Part shown: in pieces, positions 33,169 through 42,834 of the stretch
How positions within the stretch are numbered: the stretch's first letter is position 1
How the letters are laid out: each line of letters opens with the position of its first letter
Origin: Parerythrobacter sp.
Lineage (GTDB): Bacteria > Pseudomonadota > Alphaproteobacteria > Sphingomonadales > Sphingomonadaceae
Assembly (NCBI GenBank): GCA_028289565.1
Contig: JANQPE010000063.1
Coordinates: forward strand, 1 to 43,257
DNA length: 43,257 nt
Direction: 5' to 3'
The notes under the pieces: generated by a model
Database searches by the model: none
Told to the model about the DNA's origin: nothing
What the model saw: the letters and a program-made list of their open reading frames with translations, nothing else
Made by a program: the position numbers and the translations under genes

Positions 33169-35280
33169 GTGAACCTCGTCACGATTGCCATCGTTTTGGG
33201 ACTGCTTGCCGTGATCTACGGCTTCGTCACCAGCCGCCAAGTGCTCGGCGCCGCCGCCGGCAATGAGAAAATGCAACAAATCGCAGGAGCCGTTCAGGAA
33301 GGTGCTCAAGCCTATCTGAAACGCCAGTACACCACCATCGGCATCGTCGGTGTGGTGGTTGCGGTCATCGTATTCTTCTTCCTTGGACCGATTTCCGCGA
33401 CCGGCTTTGTGGTCGGTGCCATTCTGTCCGGTGTCGCCGGCTTTATCGGGATGAACATTTCGGTACGCGCCAACGTCCGCACCGCAGCCGCTGCGCAGAC
33501 CGGCCTGCAGCAGGGCCTGACCGTTGCCTTTCGCGCCGGTGCGGTAACCGGCCTGCTTGTTGCCGGCCTCGCCCTGCTGGCTATCGCGGGATTCTTCTAC
33601 GCGCTGACCGGGCCGATGGGGCTGGACCTCACTGTTCTTGCGGAGAAGCGTGAAGTTATCGACGCACTCGTCGGCCTGGCCTTTGGTGCCTCGCTGATTT
33701 CGATCTTCGCGCGCCTGGGCGGCGGGATCTTCACCAAGGCCGCAGACGTCGGAGCCGACCTCGTCGGCAAGGTCGAAGCCGGTACCCCGGAAGACGACCC
33801 CCGCAATCCAGCCACCATTGCCGACAATGTCGGCGACAATGTCGGCGATTGCGCCGGCATGGCCGCCGACCTGTTCGAAACCTATGTCGTGACTGTCGGT
33901 GCGACCATGGTCCTCACCGCCTTGCTCTTCACCGGCCTTGCCAGTGCCGAGCTGACGGCGTTGATGAGCCTGCCGCTGCTGGTCGGTGGTGTCTGCATCG
34001 TCACTTCGATCATCGGCACATATCTCGTCCGCCTCGGAAAATCGGACAACATCATGGGTGCGCTCTACAAGGGTTTCATCACTACCGCCGTGCTATCGAT
34101 CCCCGCCATCTGGTGGGCCACCGATTACTCGATCGGCATGGGTACCGAATTCGCTGTCGGCGACCAGACCTTCACCGGCATGGACCTGTTCTGGTCGATG
34201 ATGGTTGGGCTGGCGGTGACCGGCCTGATCATCTGGATTACCGAGTATTACACCGGCACCGAATACCGCCCGGTACGCTCGATCGCCAAATCGTCGGAAA
34301 CCGGCCATGGCACCAATGTCATCCAGGGTCTCGCGATCAGCCTTGAATCGACTGCCCTGCCGACGTTGGTGATCGTGATCGGCATCGTCGTCACCTACCA
34401 GCTCGCGGGCCTGATGGGCATCGCATTCGCAGCCACCTCGATGCTGGCGCTTGCCGGCATGGTCGTCGCGCTCGATGCCTACGGCCCAGTCACCGACAAT
34501 GCCGGCGGGATCGCCGAAATGTCGGAGCTGGACGAAAGCGTCCGCGACAAGACCGACGCGCTTGATGCCGTGGGCAATACCACCAAGGCCGTGACCAAGG
34601 GTTATGCCATCGGCTCCGCCGGACTTGCCGCACTGGTCCTGTTCTCGGCCTATACCGCCGATCTCAAGGAGTTCTTCCCCGATCTGAAGGTCAGCTTCAG
34701 CCTTGAAAACCCCTACGTCATCGTCGGCTTGCTGCTCGGTGCATTGCTCCCGTACCTGTTCGGTGCGCTGGGTATGACCGCGGTTGGTCGTGCCGCCGGC
34801 GATGTGGTCGTCGACGTTCGTGCCCAATTCGCCGCAGACGACGGCATCATGGCCGGCACCAGCCGTCCTGACTATGCCCGCACGGTCGACCTCGTGACCA
34901 AGGCAGCGATCAAGGAAATGATCGTTCCGTCGATGCTGCCGGTATTCGCGCCGATCGTGGTCTACTTCGCCGTCTATTGGGCAACCGGTAGCCAGGCGGA
35001 AGGCTTCGCCGCACTCGGCGCGCTGCTGCTCGGCGTGATCATCTCGGGTATCTTCGTGGCACTTTCCATGACTGCCGGAGGCGGTGCATGGGACAATGCC
35101 AAGAAATATATCGAAGACGGCAATCACGGCGGCAAGGGCTCCGAAGCTCACAAGGCCGCAGTGACCGGCGACACGGTCGGCGATCCCTACAAGGATACCG
35201 CCGGCCCCGCCGTCAACCCGATGATCAAGATCACCAACATCGTCGCCTTGCTGCTGCTCGCGGCACTCGCGACCGGCTGA
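33169..35280 (+). CDS. hppA: Membrane-bound proton-translocating pyrophosphatase, K+-independent type
   Basis: Integral membrane PPase (703 aa, about 16 helices) that couples pyrophosphate hydrolysis to H+ translocation. The substrate site appears in [20 protein letters not shown] and [20 protein letters not shown], then [20 protein letters not shown] and the C-terminal KKYIEDG and [20 protein letters not shown]. The residue after GNTT is Lys473 ([10 protein letters not shown]); in this family Lys here marks the K+-independent, H+-pumping class as in Rhodospirillum, whereas K+-dependent forms have Ala. GTG start at 33169 has GGGGGA upstream. A strong terminator follows within 30 nt. This gives the cell a PPi-driven proton source besides the oxidase. 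Confidence 0.98.
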   Translation: MNLVTIAIVLGLLAVIYGFVTSRQVLGAAAGNEKMQQIAGAVQEGAQAYLKRQYTTIGIVGVVVAVIVFFFLGPISATGFVVGAILSGVAGFIGMNISVRANVRTAAAAQTGLQQGLTVAFRAGAVTGLLVAGLALLAIAGFFYALTGPMGLDLTVLAEKREVIDALVGLAFGASLISIFARLGGGIFTKAADVGADLVGKVEAGTPEDDPRNPATIADNVGDNVGDCAGMAADLFETYVVTVGATMVLTALLFTGLASAELTALMSLPLLVGGVCIVTSIIGTYLVRLGKSDNIMGALYKGFITTAVLSIPAIWWATDYSIGMGTEFAVGDQTFTGMDLFWSMMVGLAVTGLIIWITEYYTGTEYRPVRSIAKSSETGHGTNVIQGLAISLESTALPTLVIVIGIVVTYQLAGLMGIAFAATSMLALAGMVVALDAYGPVTDNAGGIAEMSELDESVRDKTDALDAVGNTTKAVTKGYAIGSAGLAALVLFSAYTADLKEFFPDLKVSFSLENPYVIVGLLLGALLPYLFGALGMTAVGRAAGDVVVDVRAQFAADDGIMAGTSRPDYARTVDLVTKAAIKEMIVPSMLPVFAPIVVYFAVYWATGSQAEGFAALGALLLGVIISGIFVALSMTAGGGAWDNAKKYIEDGNHGGKGSEAHKAAVTGDTVGDPYKDTAGPAVNPMIKITNIVALLLLAALATG

Positions 35281-35307
35281 TCGCATCTATCCCGGAGGGA
35301 AGACGAA

Positions 35308-35341
35308 GGCGCGCGATGCTCTCCGCATCGCGCGCCTTTTT
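35308..35341 (+). terminator. Intrinsic terminator after hppA
   Basis: A 12-bp perfect stem, GGCGCGCGATGC paired with GCATCGCGCGCC, with a 5-nt loop and followed by five T residues at 35337-35341, located 28 nt after the hppA stop. This is the clearest terminator in the window and it isolates hppA from tesB. Confidence 0.92.
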
Positions 35342-35517
35342 CGTAAAACCTTCCTAAGCCTTCACCTGGTTTCGCAAGCGACGCGGCGCAGGATGCCGCC
35401 AAATGCGAAGGTTAAGCTGCCCCGCTTCCAATCGGGGCAAGGCCCTGGCCTACCGTATCCTGCGCAAGGTCGGTCTGACTCGTTGACGCAGCGCCCTTGC
35501 GTCCGCAAAGCGGGCGG

Positions 35518-36435
35518 ATGACCGTACCCGTCGAACCGACCGACCCCGACCACCTGGTAACCAGCCTCGTCCGCCTGTTGACGGTCGAGCAGCAGGGCGA
35601 GAACACCTTCATCGGGCACCCTCGGAAAGGCGGCGTCGGTCGTGTCTTCGGCGGTCAGGTTATCGCGCAAGCATTGCAGGCAGCGCAGGCGGCCGCGCCC
35701 GATGGCATGGAGACGCATTCGCTGCATGCCTACTTCCTGCGCGGGGGCAAGGAAGGACCGGAGATCGACTATGCCATCGCGCGCGATTTCGACGGACGTA
35801 GCTTCGCCAACCGGCGGGTCGTCGCAAGCCAGACCGAGAAAGGCGGCAACCGGCACCCGATCCTCAATCTTATCGCCAGCTTCCAGCGCCCCGAGGAGGG
35901 CCTCGAACATGACGACTATGTCATGCCCGAGATCGCACCGCCCGAAGATCTGCCCTGCGACATGGAGTTGCGCGGGAGGTTTATCGAAGAGATGGGCGAC
36001 GTCTCCGAGCAACAGCGCGCCATGATGCTGCAGCCGCGACCGATTGAGATGCGCACGGTCGGCAAGCTGCATTGGATGAACAGCGACAAGAAGCCACCAC
36101 GCGCGCATAGCTGGTTCCGCACCGTCGCGCCGTTGCCCGACGACCCGGCCATCCATCGCGCGATCATCGCCTATGCCAGCGACATGACCCTGCTCGGCAC
36201 CAGCGCACTACCGCATGGGCTGAGCTGGGCTCGCGGCGAGTTGAAAGGCGCGAGCCTCGACCACGCCATCTGGTTTCACCGCCCCGCTCGCGCCGACGAG
36301 TGGCTGCTTTACGCAACCGACAGCCCGTGGAGCGGTGGCGGACGCGGTTTCAATCGTGGTCGCATCTTCGATCGCGAGGGACGGCTGGTGGCGAGCGTCG
36401 CGCAGGAGGGCGTGGTCCGGCGGGCCAGACGCTAG
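35518..36435 (+). CDS. tesB: Acyl-CoA thioesterase II TesB
   Basis: Cytosolic double-hotdog thioesterase that hydrolyses medium- and long-chain acyl-CoA. The 305-aa protein matches TesB: RVFGGQVIAQALQAAQAA, HSLHAYFLRGGK, ASFQRPEEGLEH, the second half ASDMTLLGTSALPHGLSW with the catalytic Asp, SLDHAIWFHRPARADEWLLY and SPWSGGGRGFNRGRIFDREG. The start at 35518 fits the family; the extra seven residues upstream to 35497 have no clear ribosome site. The 176 nt between the hppA terminator and the start contain a hairpin (35418-35439) but no further gene. Followed after 63 nt by the carotenoid oxygenase. Confidence 0.96.
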   Translation: MTVPVEPTDPDHLVTSLVRLLTVEQQGENTFIGHPRKGGVGRVFGGQVIAQALQAAQAAAPDGMETHSLHAYFLRGGKEGPEIDYAIARDFDGRSFANRRVVASQTEKGGNRHPILNLIASFQRPEEGLEHDDYVMPEIAPPEDLPCDMELRGRFIEEMGDVSEQQRAMMLQPRPIEMRTVGKLHWMNSDKKPPRAHSWFRTVAPLPDDPAIHRAIIAYASDMTLLGTSALPHGLSWARGELKGASLDHAIWFHRPARADEWLLYATDSPWSGGGRGFNRGRIFDREGRLVASVAQEGVVRRARR

Positions 36436-36498
36436 AATACCAAAACTTGCGCCACGTCACCGGGCCGCTACTCTCGCGGGCGAGAGGATCAGCTTCCG

Positions 36499-38034
36499 AT
36501 GCCCATCACCCGCCAGCCGCCCGTCGCCACCTCGCTCGAACCGTCGAACCATCCCTATCTCTCCGGCCCGTGGACGCCGCTGACGGAAGAGGTCGAGATC
36601 GACGAACTCGATGTGATCGAAGGTGAAATTCCGGTGGATATCGACGGTATCTACCTGCGCAATACCGAGAACCCGGTCCACCAGCCGCTTGGGCGCTACC
36701 ACCCGTTCGATGGCGACGCGATGATCCACCAAGTCAGCATTTCGGGCGGCAAGGCCAGCTATCGCAACCGTTTCGTGCGCACGCATTGCTTCGAAGAGGA
36801 ACAGATCGCCGGCCGGTCATTGTGGGGCGGGTTGATGGATCCGCCCGGTACGTCCGTTCGCCCTGGCTTCGGCGCGCATGGCGGCCTCAAGGACACCGGC
36901 AGCACCGACATCGTCGTCCATGCCGGAACCGCCTACGCCACTTTCTACCAGTGCGGCGAAGCGTGGATGCTCAACCCCGAAACACTGGATAACCTCGGCA
37001 AGGCATCATGGGGGCCGCTCGACGGTGTCTCCGCCCATCCCAAGGTGGACGAGAGTAGCGGTGAGCTGATGTTCTTCAATTACGGCGTCCACGCGCCCTA
37101 CATGCATTACGGCGTGGTCGACCGAGGTGGGAAGCTGGTCCACTATGTGCCAATTCCGCTGCCCGGCCCGCGCCTGCCGCACGACATGGCAATCACCCGC
37201 AACTGGTCGATCCTCAACGACATGCCGCTATTCTGGGACACGGAGCTTCTGCAACGCGATATCCATGCCGCACGGTTGCATGAAGGCATGCCAACGCGGT
37301 TTGCCCTGATCCCGCGCCATGGACAGCCCGAAGAGATTCACTGGTTCGAAGCCGAACCGGCCTACGTTCTTCACTGGACCAATGCCTGGGAAGAAGACAA
37401 CGAGGTGGTGCTCGAAGGTTATCACCAGTCGAAACCGATGCCCGACCCGCTGGAGGAAGCGGGCGAATACGGTCACATGATGGCCTATGTCGACGAGCAC
37501 AGCTTCCAGAGCCGCCTCCACCGCTGGCGTTTCAACCTGACGACCGGGAAATGCCAGGAAGAGCGCCTGTCCAACCGGATCGTCGAGTTCGGCATGATCA
37601 ACCCGCATTTCCTGATGGAAAAATCGCGCTATATCTGGTCGACCACAACCAAGCCGGGATGGTTCCTGTTCAACGGATACGTCAAGCACGACACCCAGAC
37701 CGGCGAGGAACAGGTCTACACTCTGCCAGACGGCATCTATGCCAGCGAAAGCCCGATGGTGCCGAGAAAGCCCTCAAACAGCGAAACGACAGGACAACAG
37801 GGGCATGAGGATGATGGCTATCTGGTAACCTTCCTGATCGACGAACACAGCGACACATCCGAATGCGCGATCCTCGACGCGCGTGATGTAACGAAAGGCC
37901 CGATCTGCCGCATGACTCTCCCTCACAAGATCAGCAGCGGCGTGCATTCGACCTGGGTAGAGCATGAACGACTCGAACTGGACAAGGCGTTCCGGCGCGA
38001 GAGGGAACTGCTTGGCACCGCACCGGAAGGTTGA
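36499..38034 (+). CDS. Carotenoid cleavage oxygenase (RPE65/CCD family)
   Basis: Fe(II)-dependent dioxygenase of 511 aa with the seven-bladed propeller family that cleaves carotenoids, apocarotenoids or stilbene-like substrates. The four iron-binding His lie in VSAHPKVD, LPHDMAIT, VLHWTNAW and SSGVHSTW, spaced as in the family. Other signatures are GIYLRNTENP and GRYHPFDGDAMIH at the N-terminus. Substrate cannot be read from sequence: beta-carotene cleavage, apocarotenal cleavage and lignostilbene-type cleavage are all possible. The region 38035-38216 after it, before the convergent uvrC end, shows no gene and no clear terminator. Confidence 0.95.
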   Translation: MPITRQPPVATSLEPSNHPYLSGPWTPLTEEVEIDELDVIEGEIPVDIDGIYLRNTENPVHQPLGRYHPFDGDAMIHQVSISGGKASYRNRFVRTHCFEEEQIAGRSLWGGLMDPPGTSVRPGFGAHGGLKDTGSTDIVVHAGTAYATFYQCGEAWMLNPETLDNLGKASWGPLDGVSAHPKVDESSGELMFFNYGVHAPYMHYGVVDRGGKLVHYVPIPLPGPRLPHDMAITRNWSILNDMPLFWDTELLQRDIHAARLHEGMPTRFALIPRHGQPEEIHWFEAEPAYVLHWTNAWEEDNEVVLEGYHQSKPMPDPLEEAGEYGHMMAYVDEHSFQSRLHRWRFNLTTGKCQEERLSNRIVEFGMINPHFLMEKSRYIWSTTTKPGWFLFNGYVKHDTQTGEEQVYTLPDGIYASESPMVPRKPSNSETTGQQGHEDDGYLVTFLIDEHSDTSECAILDARDVTKGPICRMTLPHKISSGVHSTWVEHERLELDKAFRRERELLGTAPEG

Positions 38035-38216
38035 CACAAACGCTCGTGCGAAAAGCGTAACCTTCGCTCACGGAACGCGGAAACGCGGCGGGCACGAAAG
38101 AAAATAGTTCATCCGCGGGGTTAAGGCAGATTCTGGCCTAATGGAAAAGTCGTATCGAAGATCTGTGAGCGGTAGATGCGAATGCCCGTTCCTGCATCAC
38201 CGTCAGGCATATACCC

Positions 38217-40172
38217 TTATCCGCCCGCATGGTAGAAATCGTACACTTTCCGCGCCACCGCCGCGCTGATGCCGGGCGCGCGTTGGAGATCTTCGAGCGC
38301 GGCCGCGCGAACCTTGCTCGCAGTGCCGAAATGCAGCAGCAATGCACGCTTCCTTGCCGGGCCGATACCGGGGATTTCGTCGAGTGGTGAAGCCGTGATC
38401 GCGCGGCTGCGCTTGGCGCGGTGGGCGCCGATGGCAAAGCGGTGGACTTCGTCACGCAGGGTCTGGAGGTGGAACAGGACCGGCGAATTAACTGGCAAGG
38501 TCTTCTCGCGACCGTCGGGGAAGTGGAACACTTCCCGCCCCTCGCGCCCGTGATGCGGCCCCTTGGCGATCGCGATCAGGGGCATATCCTCGATCCCCAG
38601 TTCGGCCAGGGTATCGCGCACGGCCGACATCTGGCCCTTGCCACCATCGATCAGGACGAGATCGGGCCAGATGGCGGCATCGCCGCTCGTCTCGCGATCG
38701 GGATCGTCTTTCATCGCCCGGCTGAAGCGGCGGTGCATCACCTCGCGCATCATACCAAAATCATCACCTGACCGCGTGCTCCTGATGTTGAACTTGCGAT
38801 ACTGGTTCTTGATGAAACCGTCCGGCCCGGCAACCACCATCGCACCCACCGCCTTGGTGCCCTGGATGTGACTGTTGTCGTAGATTTCGATCCGTTGCGG
38901 CGGTGCTTCTAGTTCGAGGAACTCGGCCAGTTCGCGATTGATCCTTGCCTTGGTTCCCTTTTCGGCCAGCCGCCGGTCGAGCCCTTCGATCGCATTACGC
39001 CGTGCCTGTTCCATCAGCTTGCGGCGCTCGCCGCGCTGGGGCGTGCTGATCGCCACCTTGCGCCCGGTGAGTTCACCGAAGGCTTCGGCGACCAGCACCT
39101 GCTCGGGTAGCTCGCGATCAACAAGGATCGTGCGCGGCGGCGGTACTTCCTCGTAGAACTGCGCGAGCACATCAGCCAGGACCTGCCCTTCCTCGACGCC
39201 CTGCGTGTGCGAGGGGAAAAAGGCGCGATGCCCCCAATTCTGCCCGCCACGGACGAAAAAGGCCTGAATGCCCACCTGCCCCCCCTTGCTCGCCAGAGCG
39301 AAGACATCCGCGTCCCCGACCCCGCTCGCATTGATGGCCTGGGAGCCCTGGATAAAAGTCGCGGCACGTAGCCGGTCGCGCAGAATCGCGGCTGTTTCAA
39401 AGTCGAGCCTGTCAGCCGCTTCGCTCATCCGGGCTTCGAGATCGGCTTGCACCGCACCTGATTTGCCACCAAGGAAATCCTGCGTCTGTTCGACCAGCTC
39501 GGCATAGTCGGCTTCGTCGATCCGCCCGACGCAAGGCGCACTGCAACGCTTGATCTGATAGAGCAGGCAGGGTCGATCACGATTGCGAAAAAAGCTGTCA
39601 GTACAGGATCTTAGCAAGAACAATTTCTGCAATGCATTAATAGTGGTATTGACCGAACCCGCGCTTGCGAAGGGGCCGTAATAATGGCCCTTCGCACGCC
39701 GCGCACCGCGATGTTTCATGATCCGCGGGAACGCATGGTCAGTGCGCAAGAGAATGAAAGGGAAGCTCTTGTCGTCACGCAGCAATACGTTGAATGGCGG
39801 GCGATAGCGTTTGATCAGTTGCGCTTCGAGCAGCAACGCCTCGGCTTCGCTATTGGTAGTGACGATTTCCATCCGCCGGGTCTGGCTGACCATCCGCTGA
39901 AGGCGGTTGGAGAGACTCGCAACCTGCGCATAATTCGCCACCCGGTTCTTCAGCGCCCGCGCCTTGCCGACATACAGTACATCCCCGCGCGCATCGAGCA
40001 TCCGATAGACACCCGGAACCGGTTCCAATACCTTCACCATATCGCGTATCGCCACCACCCCGGCGTCGAGGTCGGGCTGTGCGCTGGCAACGGTATAAGT
40101 CGCGCGCTCCTCATTGAAGCGCTCTGCGCCACGTGGATCCTGTGGCGTTCCTGCGGGAGTGCGAGCCATCAT
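38217..40172 (-). CDS. uvrC: Excinuclease ABC subunit C UvrC
   Basis: Dual-incision endonuclease of nucleotide excision repair. From the ATG at 40172 it has 651 aa with full architecture: GIY-YIG domain (PGVYRMLDARGDVLYVGKAR) for the 3' cut, the Cys-rich block (CLLYQIKRCSAPCVGRI), the UVR motif (DRLDFETAAILRDRLRA) for UvrB contact, the RNase H-like domain (IEIYDNSHIQGTKAVGAMVV and DLVLIDGGKGQ) for the 5' cut, and a tandem helix-hairpin-helix at the C-terminus (IPGIGPARKRALLLHFG, APGISAAVARKVYDFYH). A second ATG at 40169 is equally good. The frame open to 40514 is antisense to the next gene's leader and is not part of the protein. Confidence 0.98.
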   Translation of the reverse strand: MMARTPAGTPQDPRGAERFNEERATYTVASAQPDLDAGVVAIRDMVKVLEPVPGVYRMLDARGDVLYVGKARALKNRVANYAQVASLSNRLQRMVSQTRRMEIVTTNSEAEALLLEAQLIKRYRPPFNVLLRDDKSFPFILLRTDHAFPRIMKHRGARRAKGHYYGPFASAGSVNTTINALQKLFLLRSCTDSFFRNRDRPCLLYQIKRCSAPCVGRIDEADYAELVEQTQDFLGGKSGAVQADLEARMSEAADRLDFETAAILRDRLRAATFIQGSQAINASGVGDADVFALASKGGQVGIQAFFVRGGQNWGHRAFFPSHTQGVEEGQVLADVLAQFYEEVPPPRTILVDRELPEQVLVAEAFGELTGRKVAISTPQRGERRKLMEQARRNAIEGLDRRLAEKGTKARINRELAEFLELEAPPQRIEIYDNSHIQGTKAVGAMVVAGPDGFIKNQYRKFNIRSTRSGDDFGMMREVMHRRFSRAMKDDPDRETSGDAAIWPDLVLIDGGKGQMSAVRDTLAELGIEDMPLIAIAKGPHHGREGREVFHFPDGREKTLPVNSPVLFHLQTLRDEVHRFAIGAHRAKRSRAITASPLDEIPGIGPARKRALLLHFGTASKVRAAALEDLQRAPGISAAVARKVYDFYHAGG

Positions 40173-40474
40173 CCGATCAGATAGTCGTCGCACGACGGAT
40201 TGGAAACGGGTTAAACGCAAATCCCCGGTAAAGAATATCGCTGGCGATTCAAATGGATCGACGGAACCGGTCATGAGTATCGCGGCGCGAAACGAAGAAT
40301 CGCTTGTGGATAACTTGTCGGCTGAGAGGTGTGTGGAAACGAACCGCGGCCAGCTTCCGATCAACGCATATGCGCAAGACCGGCACATCTCGCCGACATT
40401 GACGGGATTCCTGCATCTGTTACCCGTTGCAGATTGGAACCGGTTCGAGCCGGTCCGCTGGAGGAGAGACGGGC
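40173..40474. promoter_or_regulatory. Divergent control region between uvrC and WS/DGAT with a DnaA box
   Basis: This 302-nt gap has no convincing gene. It contains a perfect DnaA box (TGTGGATAA, 40305-40313, the complement of TTATCCACA) and a weaker relative, TGTGGAAAC, at 40332-40340. Three GANTC sites (40246, 40297, 40406), targets of the CcrM methyltransferase in alphaproteobacteria, are also present, about the number expected by chance to slightly above. A short inverted repeat ACCGG-N6-CCGGT occurs near 40439-40454. Transcription of both flanking genes must start here. Confidence 0.5.
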
Positions 40475-42040
40475 TTGCGGCAGCTTCAGGGCATGGATGC
40501 GTCCTTTGTCGCACTGGAATCGCGCAACTCGCCGATGCATATCGGCTCTATCCTGATCTACGATCCGGCAACCGCCCCCGGCGGCTTCGTTCGCTTCAAG
40601 GACATCCTGGGCTTTTTCGAGAGCCGCATGCAGCTCAGTCGCACGATACGCCAACGGCTGGTGCGCGTGCCGTTCGATCTCGATTATCCCTACTGGATCG
40701 AGGATCCGGATTTCGACCTCGAATATCATGTCCGGCATATCGCCCTGCCCAAGCCGGGTGACTGGCGGCAACTGTGTATCCAGGCCGCACGCATCTTCGC
40801 TCGTCCGCTTGATCTCAACCGGCCGCCATGGGAATTCACCGTGGTCGAAGGCCTCGATAACATCGAGGGAGTCGCCAAGGGCAGCTATGCGATGGTCACC
40901 AAGGTACACCATGCGGCAATCGACGGGATGAGCGGCATCGACCTGATGGAAGCGATGCATACGCTCGATCCTGATACTCCGCCTCCCAAGACACCCGACA
41001 CGTGGAAACCCGAGAAGGTGCCCAATGCGGTCGAGATACTCGGCAAGAGCTATATCAACGCGATCACCAATCCGATGAAGCAGCTCGAAGTCGCCGCCAA
41101 GGCCGCGCCCGGGATCGCCAACGCCATCGCCGGGCTCGCCAAGAAGGATTTCAAGCTGTCGGGCGAGATGATCGCGCCACGGTCGCGTTTCAACAGAGCT
41201 ATTTCCCCCAACCGCGTGGTCGAGGGGCGTAGCGTAGCGCTCGCCGATATCAAGGCCATCCGGGTGCTTTGCGATGGCTGCAAGGTCAACGACGTGTTCC
41301 TGACCATCGTTGGCGGCGCCATGCGCAAATACCTGCTCGCGAAGGACGATCTGCCGAAGAAGACGCTGACTGCGATGGCACCGATATCGGTCCGCGGCGC
41401 CGACGAAAAAGGTGATATGGGGAACCAGGTCGCGGCGATGATCGCACCACTCGGTACGCATATCGAAGATCCCGCGGAACGCCTGAACTACGTCCACAGC
41501 CGGACGATCAATTCCAAAGCGATGACCGACGCGATGGGCGCGCGCAACATGACCGAGGCCAGCAAGGTCAGCCCCGCCCTGTGGATGTCGCTCGGCGCAC
41601 AGCTCTACACCCGGCTCGGCCTGGCCAATCGCGGTGTCGGACCGATTTTTTCGACCGTCGTGACCAACGTGCCCGGCCCACCAATACCGATCTACTCCAG
41701 CGGCGCCCGGCTCGAAAGCATGATGGGGCTACTTTGCCTGACGGACGGCTTGGGCCTTGGGCATGTGGTGCAAAGCTATTGCAACGAGGCGACGATATCC
41801 TTCACCGCCTGCCGCGAATTGTTGCCCGATCCCGATTTCTACGCGCAATGTATCGAGGAAAGCTTTGAGGAACTGCGCGATGCCGCCAAAGCGGCAGATG
41901 CTCCGAAGACGAAGAAGAAACCGGCGGCAAAGAAGAAAACACCTGCCAAAAAGAAAGCCACATCCAGGAAAGCCGCATCAACCCGAAAGGGCAGCACCGG
42001 CAAACGCACAGCCAGGAAGAAGGGAAGCACCAAGGCATGA
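40475..42040 (+). CDS. Wax ester synthase/diacylglycerol O-acyltransferase (WS/DGAT) with lysine-rich tail
   Basis: Bacterial bifunctional acyltransferase forming wax esters or triacylglycerols from acyl-CoA at the inner membrane/lipid-body surface. The TTG at 40475 is preferred because GGAGGAGA lies 7 nt upstream, giving 521 aa starting LRQLQGMDASFVALES, as usual in the family; an ATG at 40493 has no ribosome site. The catalytic HHAAIDG is at residues 145-151, preceded by RPPWEFTVVEGL; the second family block appears as NVPGPPIPIYSSGA. The last 53 residues have 21 Lys/Arg and two acidic residues with PAAKKK/PAKKK repeats, like histone H1 tails. It overlaps the downstream hydrolase by 4 nt. 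Confidence 0.95.
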   Translation: MRQLQGMDASFVALESRNSPMHIGSILIYDPATAPGGFVRFKDILGFFESRMQLSRTIRQRLVRVPFDLDYPYWIEDPDFDLEYHVRHIALPKPGDWRQLCIQAARIFARPLDLNRPPWEFTVVEGLDNIEGVAKGSYAMVTKVHHAAIDGMSGIDLMEAMHTLDPDTPPPKTPDTWKPEKVPNAVEILGKSYINAITNPMKQLEVAAKAAPGIANAIAGLAKKDFKLSGEMIAPRSRFNRAISPNRVVEGRSVALADIKAIRVLCDGCKVNDVFLTIVGGAMRKYLLAKDDLPKKTLTAMAPISVRGADEKGDMGNQVAAMIAPLGTHIEDPAERLNYVHSRTINSKAMTDAMGARNMTEASKVSPALWMSLGAQLYTRLGLANRGVGPIFSTVVTNVPGPPIPIYSSGARLESMMGLLCLTDGLGLGHVVQSYCNEATISFTACRELLPDPDFYAQCIEESFEELRDAAKAADAPKTKKKPAAKKKTPAKKKATSRKAASTRKGSTGKRTARKKGSTKA

Positions 42041-42825
42041 GCACCGCTGCAGAAATACAGGAACATACTGCCCGTCCGCCCAGCGCCTTGCTCGCCTTGA
42101 CCGAGCCTGGGCGTGCAATGGGCGACCTGGCCGGATTTTATGCTTTGCGCCCTTTCATGGGCACCCTGCCCAAAGGCGATGGACATGGTGTATTGGTGCT
42201 GCCCGGCTTTCTTGCATCGGATTTCTCGACCGTGCCCCTGCGATCCTTGCTGACGAATCTCGGCTACATGGTGACCGGGTGGAACCTAGGCCGCAACATC
42301 CGGGTCGACAATGCCCGGATCGAAGCCATGATGGCCTGTATGGACGAATTACATGGGAAAACAGGTCGCCCGATCTCCATCGTCGGATGGAGCCTTGGTG
42401 GCGTCTTCGCCCGCGAGTTGGCGAAACTGGCTCCAGAAAAGGTCCGGCAGGTCATCAGCCTCGGCAGTCCGATCAGCGACGATCGCAACCATACCAACGC
42501 ACGGCGCCTGTTCGAATATCTCAACGGGCGTGAGCCGGAAGTGATGAAAGACGGCAATTTTGCCGAACTCGCCAAGGCGCCACCTGTGCCGACCACTTCG
42601 ATCCTGACCAGAGGCGACGGTATCGTGCACTGGCGCGGTTCAGTGCAGCAGCCCGGCGAGCAGAGCGAAAACATCGAAGTGATCGCCAGCCATTGCGGAC
42701 TGGGCGTGAATCCGGCGGCAGTCTATGCGATTGCCGATCGACTGGCGCAGGAAGAAGGCCAATGGCGCCCCTTCGCACCGACGGGACTCGCTTCGCTAAT
42801 GTTTCCACGTACCAACTTGCACTAG
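42037..42825 (+). CDS. Alpha/beta hydrolase (lipase/PGAP1-like), partner of WS/DGAT
   Basis: A 262-aa alpha/beta hydrolase-fold protein. VLVLPGFLASDFSTVPLRSL holds the oxyanion region, SIVGWSLGGVFARELAKLAP the nucleophile elbow with Ser near residue 117, SLGSPISDDRNH, SILTRGDGIVHWRGS with a candidate Asp, and IASHCGLGVNPAAVYAIADR with a candidate His. These together resemble lipases and PGAP1-like esterases. No signal peptide is seen, so it is probably cytosolic. The ATGA overlap with the WS/DGAT stop suggests paired production; an attractive idea is that it remodels or mobilises the lipid made by its neighbour, but that is inference. Confidence 0.92.
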   Translation: MSTAAEIQEHTARPPSALLALTEPGRAMGDLAGFYALRPFMGTLPKGDGHGVLVLPGFLASDFSTVPLRSLLTNLGYMVTGWNLGRNIRVDNARIEAMMACMDELHGKTGRPISIVGWSLGGVFARELAKLAPEKVRQVISLGSPISDDRNHTNARRLFEYLNGREPEVMKDGNFAELAKAPPVPTTSILTRGDGIVHWRGSVQQPGEQSENIEVIASHCGLGVNPAAVYAIADRLAQEEGQWRPFAPTGLASLMFPRTNLH

Positions 42826-42834
42826 CACCCTTGC

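Noticed and set aside
34093-35286. 397-aa minus-strand ORF inside hppA
   Set aside because: Fully antisense to a well-conserved membrane PPase; His/Asp/Arg-rich composition and no ribosome site.
35418-35439. Second terminator after hppA
   Set aside because: TGCCCCG/CGGGGCA hairpin with 8-nt loop, but no T-run follows; left as an unexplained hairpin.
38035-38216. Small gene or terminator between the carotenoid oxygenase and uvrC
   Set aside because: No ORF with a ribosome site and no stem with T-run; convergent intergenic sequence only.
40173-40514. N-terminal extension of uvrC
   Set aside because: Would add 114 residues with no UvrC homology and cover the promoter and start of WS/DGAT; UvrC begins normally at 40172.
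40361-41497. 378-aa minus-strand ORF opposite WS/DGAT
   Set aside because: Antisense shadow; no motif and incompatible with the strong HHxxxDG protein on the plus strand.
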